64,000 nucleotides of DNA, taken from Pseudomonas sp. Lineage in GTDB: Bacteria; Pseudomonadota; Gammaproteobacteria; Pseudomonadales; Pseudomonadaceae. The stretch spans positions 1-64,000 of the forward strand of contig NZ_JASLGE010000039.1 of the NCBI RefSeq assembly GCF_030150285.1, given 5' to 3'. This document shows, piece by piece, positions 34,667 to 41,853 of this stretch. The translations under genes were made by a program, and so were the position numbers. The first letter of the stretch is position 1. Each line of letters starts with the position of its first letter. Below the pieces are notes generated by a model, which saw only the letters and a program-made list of their open reading frames with translations, ran no database searches and was not told the DNA's origin.

Positions 34667-36199
34667 CTACGGTGATGTGCCAGGCACCCCGATCCGTATC
34701 GGCGTGCGCATCAATGTACCGACGACCACGGCACCCAGCAGGCCCAGTACCCCGGCGACCCAGAGCACCATACTGAACCCGCCGACAAAGGCCTGAGTGG
34801 CCAATGGCCGGATATGAGCCTGCAGGGCGGGCGGCAACGGGCTCAGTGCGCCGCTCATATCGCCGGCCACCACCCGCGACGCGATAAAGTGTGTCTGACC
34901 CAGCCATTGTCCACCTTCGTGCTCAAGGCTGGCATAGAGGTTTTGCTCGGTATGGCTGCCCAATAATGCGCCGAATACGCCGATGGCCAGCACGATGGCG
35001 CTAAAGCGCATGGTGGTGCTTATGCCGGACGCCATGCCGACCCGGTCGCGGGGCACGCAGGCCATGATGTTCTTCTGTGTGTCGCCGTTCAGAAGGCCCG
35101 CACCGGCACCGGTAACGGCCGTGGTCAGGGCAAAACTCAGGTAACCACCATGGTCCACTGCCCAGGCACTGAGCAGGTTGCCCACCCCTACCAGCGTCAA
35201 CCCGGCGGCCATCAGGCTGGCCGGGCTGAACCGTGACGCCAGCCGCGCACCGATACGTGGGCAGATCAGCATGGTCAGGGCAAACGGCAGCATGCCCAGC
35301 CCGGACGCGATGGCACTGAAGCCCAAACCGTTTTGCAGGTAAAACGGCAGCAGGGTCATCATCACTTGCGCACAGCCGGCGTAGGCAAACATGCCTAGCA
35401 GGGCCCCGATAAAGCGCGGCTGGCGGAACAGTTGCAGGTCGATCATGGGGCGACGCTGCAAGGATTCAACCCACACAAACACCCCCAGCAGCAGTGCACC
35501 GCCCGCAAGGCGAGCGTAGGTCAGCAGGTTGTCCCAGCCGATACGGTTGGCTTCGATCAGGCCCCAAATCAGGCACAATAGACTGGCGCTGAACGCAAGG
35601 CTGCCCCACGGGTCGAGGCGGGCTGACTGCGGGTCACGGGATTCGCTAATGGCGTGGTAGACCAGCGCCATCAATAACAGACCGACCGGCAGGTTAAGGA
35701 AGAAAATCCAGCGCCAGCCCAGGTAGTGTGTGATCACGCCGCCGAGGGTGGGCGCGGCGGTCATGGCCACCCCCATGCAGGCTCCCCAAAAGGCCCAGGC
35801 CTTGGCACGTTCGACCTCGTCATGGAACGCGTGGCCAATGGATGCCAGCGCCGAGGTCAGTAACAGCGCCGCGCCCACCCCTTTGATCGCCCGTGCGATC
35901 TCCAGCAGCAGGCTGGAGGGGGCCGCGCCGCAGCCGATGGAGGCCAGGATGAAAAGGCTCAGCCCCCACAGCAATGTTTTTTTGCGCCCGAATCGGTCGG
36001 CCAGGCTTCCGGCAGGCAATAGCAGTGCGGCGAATGCCAGCATGTAGGCGCTGACCACCCATTCGATGTCGACGAAATTGGCCCCCAGATCACGTGCGAT
36101 GCTGGGCAAGGTGACGGCGACAATATTGGTGTCGAGTACGATCAGGGAACACACCCCGGATGCAGTCAGTAGCGTCAGGCGCGGGCTAATGGTTTTCAT
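34667..36199 (-). CDS. DHA2-family MFS drug exporter
   Basis: 510-residue exporter with 14 membrane segments, the DHA2 (EmrB/QacA/SmvA) topology. Motif C-type and motif A-type signatures are visible: VLDTNIVAVTLPSIARDLGANFVDIEWVVSAYML at the start, then LPAGSLADRFGRKKTLLWGLSLF, and TLGGVITHYLGWRWIFFLNLPVGLL. The ATG giving MKTISPRLTLL is preceded by AAAGGCGG; an upstream extension of 46 residues is not conserved. The LysR gene at 36358 is divergent with 158 bp between the starts, and is its likely regulator. The substrate is unknown. Confidence 0.92.
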   Translation of the reverse strand: MKTISPRLTLLTASGVCSLIVLDTNIVAVTLPSIARDLGANFVDIEWVVSAYMLAFAALLLPAGSLADRFGRKKTLLWGLSLFILASIGCGAAPSSLLLEIARAIKGVGAALLLTSALASIGHAFHDEVERAKAWAFWGACMGVAMTAAPTLGGVITHYLGWRWIFFLNLPVGLLLMALVYHAISESRDPQSARLDPWGSLAFSASLLCLIWGLIEANRIGWDNLLTYARLAGGALLLGVFVWVESLQRRPMIDLQLFRQPRFIGALLGMFAYAGCAQVMMTLLPFYLQNGLGFSAIASGLGMLPFALTMLICPRIGARLASRFSPASLMAAGLTLVGVGNLLSAWAVDHGGYLSFALTTAVTGAGAGLLNGDTQKNIMACVPRDRVGMASGISTTMRFSAIVLAIGVFGALLGSHTEQNLYASLEHEGGQWLGQTHFIASRVVAGDMSGALSPLPPALQAHIRPLATQAFVGGFSMVLWVAGVLGLLGAVVVGTLMRTPIRIGVPGTSP

Positions 36200-36357
36200 G
36201 ATCGCACCGCCTTTAAATGTAGCGTTGCTTTTAAGGTAATTATGTTGACGGGCATGCTGGTATCTCTCTAGTGTGGTGCTGTGAGCAGGATATCGCCGTC
36301 TGGTACAGGCTCTGTTAGTTGAAAGCAGGAACTTCATTACCTTTGAGCTAATACTTT

Positions 36358-37260
36358 ATGGATATCCGCCACTTCCGCTATTTCCTCGCGGTTGCCCAGC
36401 AACGCAATTTCACCCGTGCTGCAGAGGGGCTAGGCATTGCGCCGCCCACCTTGAGCCGCCAAATTCAGGACCTTGAAGCCGTGCTGGGTGTGCGTCTGTT
36501 TAATCGTCAGCAACGTCAGGTCAGCCTGACCGAAGCGGGGCAAGCTTTATTGCCGGACGCAGAGGCCACGGTGCGCCAGTTTGAGCTTGCGCAGCGCAAT
36601 GCCCAGCGGGCCGGGCGTGGTGAGGTGGGCCATATTGAATTGGGTTATGTCGCCTCTGCGGTGTACTCGGGGGTGTTGCAGCGTCAGGTACAGGCGTTTT
36701 CGCTCGCCTGCGCAGAGGTGAGCCTCAGTGTGCGTGAAGCGCCAATGGCCAGCTTGCCCGCCAGCGTGGTGGAGGGGCGCTTCGATCTGGGCTACGTGCG
36801 TTCGCCCATGACCTTGCCCGATGAATTGTCCGCCATTCGCCTGAATGCCGAAGGCTTCGTGTTGGCCCTGGCGAACGATGCGTGGCTGGCGCGGCTGCCG
36901 CAGATCAGCGCCGGGCATCTGCAAAACGAAACGTTTATCTTGCCCGAGCAAATCAGTGGCACGTTGCAAGTGGCCGCCCAGGGCGGTTTCGCGCCCAAAC
37001 TGGGTGCCCAGCCGGGCGGGCTGGTGGCCGTGATTGCGCTGGTCTCGTTGCGTCAGGGCGTGGCGGTGGTGCCCGCGTCGGTGGTGGGGCATATCAGTTT
37101 GCCCAACGTGATTTTTCGGTCTATTGAAGGCTGCGAGGCCACGTCATGGCTGTCGTTGGTCCACCGTCGATTTGAAAAGTCCCCCGCGGTTGTGCGCTAC
37201 ATCGAGCAGGCCAAGCGTGCCTTTCGTGCAGCAGAGCCGGGTATACAAAAATTGACCTAG
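36358..37260 (+). CDS. LysR-type regulator, divergent from the MFS exporter
   Basis: 300-residue LysR regulator. The helix-turn-helix is in the first 60 residues (MDIRHFRYFLAVAQQRNFTRAAEGLGIAPPTLSRQIQDLEAVLGVRLFNRQQRQVSLTEAGQALL). The rest is the substrate-binding domain (SVREAPMASLPASVVEGRFDLGYVRSPM, VALVSLRQGVAVVPASV). It shares a 158-bp control region with the MFS exporter gene, the classic layout for autoregulation and control of the divergent target. The inducer is unknown. Confidence 0.92.
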   Translation: MDIRHFRYFLAVAQQRNFTRAAEGLGIAPPTLSRQIQDLEAVLGVRLFNRQQRQVSLTEAGQALLPDAEATVRQFELAQRNAQRAGRGEVGHIELGYVASAVYSGVLQRQVQAFSLACAEVSLSVREAPMASLPASVVEGRFDLGYVRSPMTLPDELSAIRLNAEGFVLALANDAWLARLPQISAGHLQNETFILPEQISGTLQVAAQGGFAPKLGAQPGGLVAVIALVSLRQGVAVVPASVVGHISLPNVIFRSIEGCEATSWLSLVHRRFEKSPAVVRYIEQAKRAFRAAEPGIQKLT

Positions 37261-37369
37261 TGCGCAGGATTTAGTGGTTCGCATACGTGCGTTCACCTTC
37301 AGAAGCAGTACAATCGCCCCCTTTTTTACCGAGCATGGATGCTAGTCGGACATGCTGACGAGAAAGCTC

Positions 37370-39466
37370 ATGGTCTCTGCTAGTTACTCTCCTGCGTTGG
37401 TCTTCATTTCTCTGTGCGTCGCCATTCTGGCGTCGTACACCGCCCTTGATCTGACGGGCCGCATCGCGACCTCACGAGGGCGAACGGCCTACCTGTGGAT
37501 GACCGGTGGCGCGCTGGCAATGGGCTTTGGCGTGTGGTCGATGCACTTTATCGGAATGCTGGCGTTGTCGGTGCCGATTGAACTGGGTTACGACGTGGGC
37601 CTCACGCTGTGGTCGCTGCTGGTGGCCATCCTGTCGTGCGGGTTTGCCCTCTGGCTGGTCAGCCAGCCGCATTTGCCGGCGCTGCAACTGCTGATCGGGG
37701 CTTTGATCATGGGTGCCGGGATCAGCGCCATGCATTACAGCGGTATGGCCGCGTTGCGCATGCAGCCGGGGATTGACTACGACCCCACGCTGTTCGGTCT
37801 GTCGTTGGTGATTGCCGTAGGCGCATCGGCGGCGGCACTGTCTATCGCGTTTCGGTTGCGCAAGCAGATGCCTTACGTGCGGCTGGTGCGGGCCGGGGCT
37901 TCGGTCATCATGGGGCTGGCGATTGTCGGCATGCATTACACCGGCATGGCGGCGGCCAGTTTTCCGTTGGGCAGCTTTTGCGTTGCGGCTGTAGACGGCC
38001 TCAGTGGCAAAGGCCTCGACAACCTGGTGCTGGTCTCCAGCCTGGCGGTGTTGATCATTGCGTTGTTAACGTCGATCTTTGATGCGCGCCTGGATGCCAA
38101 GACGGCCGCGCTGGCCGACTCATTGACTCAGGCCAATGAAGAACTCACCCAACTGGCGCTGCACGACACCCTCACCGGGCTGGCGAACCGTATTTTGCTG
38201 GCCGAGCGAATTGCTCAAGCGATGCGCGAGGTGCAGGAGCAGGGCGGGTATTTTTCGCTGATGTTTATCGATCTGGACGGGTTTAAACCGGTAAACGATG
38301 CGTTTGGTCACCACCTGGGCGACCGGTTACTGCGAGAAGTGGCCGTGCGCTTGCGCCAGCAATTGCGCAGCCAGGACACGCTGGCGCGCATTGGGGGTGA
38401 TGAGTTCGTGCTGCTGGTGCGCCTGGCGGCACCCGACGATGCCCCGCCCGTGGCGGCCCGTCAGGTGACTCTGTTGTCTAAGTCGTTCCGCGTCGATGAA
38501 CATGACCTGCAGATTTCCGCGAGCATTGGTATCGCGCTGTACCCCGGCAATGGCCAGACCGCCGAAGAGTTGCTGATGAACGCCGACGCCGCGATGTACC
38601 ACGCCAAGGGTGCCGGTAAAAACGGCTACAGCTTTTTCGATGTGTCCATGAACACTAACGCCCGCAAGCAACTGCAATTGCTTCAAGACTTGCGTCAGGC
38701 GCTGGAGCAGCAACAGTTTCACTTGTACTACCAGCCCAAGTTCGATGCCAGCAATGGCCAGGCGGTGGGGGCTGAAGCGCTGTTGCGCTGGGAGCACCCG
38801 CAACAGGGGCTGTTGTTGCCAGAACATTTTATCGAGCTGGCGGAGAAGACCGGCCTGATCATCCCGATTGGCGAGTGGGTGCTGAACGAGGCCTGCCGCC
38901 AGATGCGTCTGTGGATCGATCAGGGCTACAGCCACTGGCGTATTGCAGTCAATCTGTCGGCGCTGCAATTCTGCTATGCCGGGTTGGTCGACAGTGTGGC
39001 GCAGGCGCTGGAGCGGCATCGGTTGCCGGCCAACAGCTTGACCCTGGAGATCACCGAAACCACCGCCATGAGCGACGCCGACGCCAGCATGACGGTGTTG
39101 CAGCGCCTGTCGCAGATGGGCGTGGACTTGTCCATCGACGATTTCGGCACCGGCTATTCAAGCCTCATGTACCTTAAGCGGTTGCCGGCCAATGAACTCA
39201 AGATCGACCGCGGCTTTGTCCGGGACCTGGAGCACGACAGCGATGACGCGGCCATTGTGTCTGCCATTGTGGCGCTGGGCCAGGCGCTGGGGCTGCGGAT
39301 TGTGGCCGAAGGCGTGGAGACCGACACCCAGCAGAGTTTTCTGACCACCCTGGGCTGCGATTCACTGCAAGGGTTCCTGCTGGGTGAGCCGCAGCCCGCG
39401 GAGCAATTTATGGTGGAGATCCACCGTGGCGAGCGGCCTGTGGGCGAGCCGCCGACAGTAACCTGA
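37370..39466 (+). CDS. MHYT-GGDEF-EAL cyclic di-GMP protein
   Basis: 698-residue inner-membrane protein. The MHYT sensor (about residues 1-240) has seven helices and three motif copies: MHFIGML, MHYSGMA and MHYTGMA, proposed to sense oxygen, CO or NO through bound metal. The GGDEF domain (about 255-430) has RIGGDEF with an RSQD inhibitory site five residues before it. The EAL domain (about 440-690) has GAEALLRWEHP and DDFGTGYSSLMYL, so both the cyclase and phosphodiesterase sites look intact. I prefer the ATG giving MVSASYSPALV, because the family starts there and GAG lies seven bases before it; an ATG six codons upstream (37352) is the alternative. Confidence 0.93.
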   Translation: MVSASYSPALVFISLCVAILASYTALDLTGRIATSRGRTAYLWMTGGALAMGFGVWSMHFIGMLALSVPIELGYDVGLTLWSLLVAILSCGFALWLVSQPHLPALQLLIGALIMGAGISAMHYSGMAALRMQPGIDYDPTLFGLSLVIAVGASAAALSIAFRLRKQMPYVRLVRAGASVIMGLAIVGMHYTGMAAASFPLGSFCVAAVDGLSGKGLDNLVLVSSLAVLIIALLTSIFDARLDAKTAALADSLTQANEELTQLALHDTLTGLANRILLAERIAQAMREVQEQGGYFSLMFIDLDGFKPVNDAFGHHLGDRLLREVAVRLRQQLRSQDTLARIGGDEFVLLVRLAAPDDAPPVAARQVTLLSKSFRVDEHDLQISASIGIALYPGNGQTAEELLMNADAAMYHAKGAGKNGYSFFDVSMNTNARKQLQLLQDLRQALEQQQFHLYYQPKFDASNGQAVGAEALLRWEHPQQGLLLPEHFIELAEKTGLIIPIGEWVLNEACRQMRLWIDQGYSHWRIAVNLSALQFCYAGLVDSVAQALERHRLPANSLTLEITETTAMSDADASMTVLQRLSQMGVDLSIDDFGTGYSSLMYLKRLPANELKIDRGFVRDLEHDSDDAAIVSAIVALGQALGLRIVAEGVETDTQQSFLTTLGCDSLQGFLLGEPQPAEQFMVEIHRGERPVGEPPTVT

Positions 39467-39531
39467 CAGCGTAAGGTTTTCGCGGTTATTCTGAAGCCAT
39501 TTTTACCCTGCTGAACGAGGAGCGCGTATTT

Positions 39532-40278
39532 ATGGATAAAGTCATCGTGATCACCGGAGGCAGCCGTGGCATCGGCGCGGCAACGGCCTTGCTGGCCGCC
39601 CGCGAAGGGTATCGGGTATGTATCAATTACCTGACCGATGATGAAGCGGCCCGTGAAGTACTGACCCAAGTGCGTGCGCTGGGCGTGCAGGCGATCAGCG
39701 TGCGGGCCGATGTGAGCAATGAAGACGAGATCATCAGCCTGTTTGCCCGCGTTGACCTGGAACTGGGGCCCGTCACGGCGCTGGTCAACAACGCCGCAAC
39801 GGTGGGGCACAAGTCGCGGGTCGACGACATGTCCGAGCTGCGTATTTTGCACACCCTGAAAACCAACGTGCTGGGCCCGATCCTGTGTGCCAAGCACGCC
39901 GTATTGCGCATGTCACCGCGCCATGGCGGGCAGGGCGGCAATATTGTCAACGTTTCGTCGGTGGCGGCTCGCTTGGGTTCGCCAGCGGAATACGTTGACT
40001 ACGCGGCCAGTAAGGGCGCAGTCGATACCTTCACCCTGGGGCTGTCCAAGGAACTCGCCGGTGAGGGCATCCGGGTCAACGCCGTACGCCCGGGTTACAT
40101 CTTCACCGACTTCCACGCCCTGAGCGGCGACCCGGGCCGGGTCAGCAAACTGGAACCGATCATCCCCATGGGCCGGGGTGGGCGCGCAGAAGAAGTGGCT
40201 GAAGCGATTATCTGGTTGTTGTCGGACAAGGCGTCCTATACCACTGGGACCTTTCTGGACCTGGGCGGCGGGCGCTAA
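39532..40278 (+). CDS. SDR-family NAD(P)-dependent oxidoreductase
   Basis: 248-residue short-chain dehydrogenase. The cofactor motif TGGSRGIGAATA is at residues 8-19, the NAG-type element is VNNAATVGH, and the catalytic Ser, Tyr and Lys are in NVSSVAARLG and YVDYAASKGAVD. The classic SDR length and C-terminal YTTGTFLDLGGGR are present. The layout is close to the FabG / glucose-dehydrogenase-like branch, but the substrate is not predictable. GAGGAG precedes the ATG. It stands alone, 65 bp after the MHYT gene. Confidence 0.9.
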   Translation: MDKVIVITGGSRGIGAATALLAAREGYRVCINYLTDDEAAREVLTQVRALGVQAISVRADVSNEDEIISLFARVDLELGPVTALVNNAATVGHKSRVDDMSELRILHTLKTNVLGPILCAKHAVLRMSPRHGGQGGNIVNVSSVAARLGSPAEYVDYAASKGAVDTFTLGLSKELAGEGIRVNAVRPGYIFTDFHALSGDPGRVSKLEPIIPMGRGGRAEEVAEAIIWLLSDKASYTTGTFLDLGGGR

Positions 40279-40399
40279 ACCCGTCGCGAACCCGCTCGCC
40301 CCTCCAGGTGCGCACAATCGGAAGAGGGCGGGCGGCTTAGCGCGATAAGCGTTTCGGCCAGCCGAGGCCTTGAGCGGTTGCAATTCCTTTCGATCTGGT

Positions 40400-40418
40400 G
40401 ATAATGCGACGTATTATT
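40400..40418 (+). promoter_or_regulatory. possible Fur box upstream of the FecR-like gene
   Basis: The 19-mer GATAATGCGACGTATTATT matches the Fur consensus GATAATGATAATCATTATC at 13 of 19 positions by eye; both outer hexamers fit best. It lies 62 bp before the ATG of the truncated FecR-like gene, a usual distance for iron-repressed promoters. Confidence 0.5.
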
Positions 40419-40480
40419 ATTCGTGGCAGGTTCTCCTTCGTGCCTCATTCCCCGGATCCCAAAGTCCTGCAGGCCACCCC

Positions 40481-40804
40481 ATGCGCAAAGCCCGGGTAGA
40501 CCCCATCACACGTGCCGCTATTGACTGGATGCGGCGGCTTGAATCCGGGCAGGCGTGCCCCTCGGAACGTCAGGTGTTCAAAGCCTGGCTGGCCGAGAAC
40601 CCGGAGCATATGGCCGCGTGGAAACGCGTAGCGGCGCTACTGAACCCCCCAGTGGCCGAACTGCAATCGGCCCAGAGCCGCAGCTCCGGGCAGTTGCGAG
40701 CGGCACGCCAGGCGTTGATGGTCAGCCATACTCCCGTTGGCAAGTATGCTCTCAAGGGCGGTGTGTTGCTGCTGTTGCTGGGCTTGGTAGCGTGGGCGTT
40801 GTAG
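40481..40804 (+). CDS. truncated FecR-like protein: DUF4880 domain plus one membrane helix
   Basis: 107-residue protein. Residues 8-55 match the DUF4880 cytoplasmic part of FecR regulators (ITRAAIDWMRRLESGQACPSERQVFKAWLAENPEHMAAWKRVAALL). A single membrane helix closes the protein (KGGVLLLLLGLVAWAL), and the stop follows directly. The periplasmic FecR domain of about 200 residues is absent, and only 34 bases remain before the convergent LysR gene, so no decayed remnant lies downstream. No sigma factor gene is adjacent. The second STN-type receptor (41854-44325) is 1.2 kb away. It could be a remnant, or a protein that works like the processed N-terminal fragment of FecR. Confidence 0.8.
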   Translation: MRKARVDPITRAAIDWMRRLESGQACPSERQVFKAWLAENPEHMAAWKRVAALLNPPVAELQSAQSRSSGQLRAARQALMVSHTPVGKYALKGGVLLLLLGLVAWAL

Positions 40805-40838
40805 GCCCTGAGGAAGTCGCCACACTGCGCTCGCTGGC

Positions 40839-41702
40839 TTAAATTTCCGGTGCCCAGCGCTGGGACCAGTCACTGTCGTGCTTGACGATCTCGCGCAGCG
40901 CTTCGATGGCGTGCTGCAACGCCTCACTGTCGCGATCGCGTGAATACACCAGGTACGTCGGGTAACTGAACTCCGGGGCTTTGGGCACGCGCTCCAGCGT
41001 GCCGCTGTCCAGGTAGCTCTGCACCACACGGGTACGAAAATAGCCGCTGCCGCCATTGTCCAGAATGTAATGCAGCGCCACCGGGCCAAGGTTAAAACTG
41101 ATAGCCGCCCGCGCTTTATCGGGCAGGGCTGCGTCATGCTGGCGGCGATAATCGTCGCCCCAATCCACATACACATAGGGCTCAGGCAGGTCGGGGCGAC
41201 GCACCATAATCAGTTTTTCTTCGAGCAGTTGTTCCACCTGCACCCCTGGCCAGTACGCTGGCTGATAGACCAGCGCCGCATCCAGCAGGCCCATTTCGAG
41301 CTGTTGCAGCAACGACGCCACCTCGCAAATCTGAATGCTCAAGGCATGGGTGGTGAGTTGCTGGCGCAACACTGTGGCCCAATTGAGGATCAGCGGGTTG
41401 CACAAGCTGACTTCGCCACCAATGTGCAGGCGCTGGTGCAGGCCTTCGGGGCGTGGCACATCGCGGCGGGCGGCCTCCCAGGTTTGCAGCAGTTGGTTGG
41501 CGTACACCACAAAGGCCTCGCCATCGGCGGTGAGGCGGGCACCGGCGCGGTTACGCACAAACAACGTCACGCCCAACAAACCTTCGAGTTTTTGCACCCG
41601 GGCTGTCACGGCGGTTTGCGTGATATGAAGTTTTTCGGCGGCACCGGCGAGGCTGCCGAAGCGAACGATTTCGAGGAAAGTACGGGCCAGGTCGAGGTCC
41701 AT
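40839..41702 (-). CDS. LysR-type transcriptional regulator
   Basis: 287-residue LysR regulator. The N-terminal helix-turn-helix is MDLDLARTFLEIVRFGSLAGAAEKLHITQTAVTARVQKLEGLLGVTLFVRNRAGARLTADGEAFV. The effector domain includes LSIQICEVASLLQQLEMGLLDAALVYQPAYWPG. I used the ATG giving MDLDLARTF, the usual LysR start; 27 in-frame codons upstream are not conserved. There is no divergent partner: upstream lies a repeat and then the end of a TonB receptor gene, so the target is not obvious. Confidence 0.9.
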   Translation of the reverse strand: MDLDLARTFLEIVRFGSLAGAAEKLHITQTAVTARVQKLEGLLGVTLFVRNRAGARLTADGEAFVVYANQLLQTWEAARRDVPRPEGLHQRLHIGGEVSLCNPLILNWATVLRQQLTTHALSIQICEVASLLQQLEMGLLDAALVYQPAYWPGVQVEQLLEEKLIMVRRPDLPEPYVYVDWGDDYRRQHDAALPDKARAAISFNLGPVALHYILDNGGSGYFRTRVVQSYLDSGTLERVPKAPEFSYPTYLVYSRDRDSEALQHAIEALREIVKHDSDWSQRWAPEI

Positions 41703-41770
41703 GATCGCGCCAGTGTGTAAGGGGCGGTCAGTGTAAGGCCATTTTCTGCAATCCGGGATTGAGGTTTTAT

Positions 41771-41845
41771 GATTGCTGCGCAACCGATCGCAGCCTTCGG
41801 CAGCGACTACATCTGTAGTCGTTGCCGAGCACCGCGAGGCTTACC
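41771..41845. repeat. dispersed intergenic repeat, inverted copy
   Basis: Reads as the reverse complement of 34574-34624: GATTGCTGCGCAACCGATCG, then the hairpin CGACTAC-ATCT-GTAGTCG (41804-41821). It directly follows the TonB receptor stop at 41854 in the receptor's direction and may terminate or stabilise that transcript. Confidence 0.65.
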
Positions 41846-41853
41846 GGCTGTGG

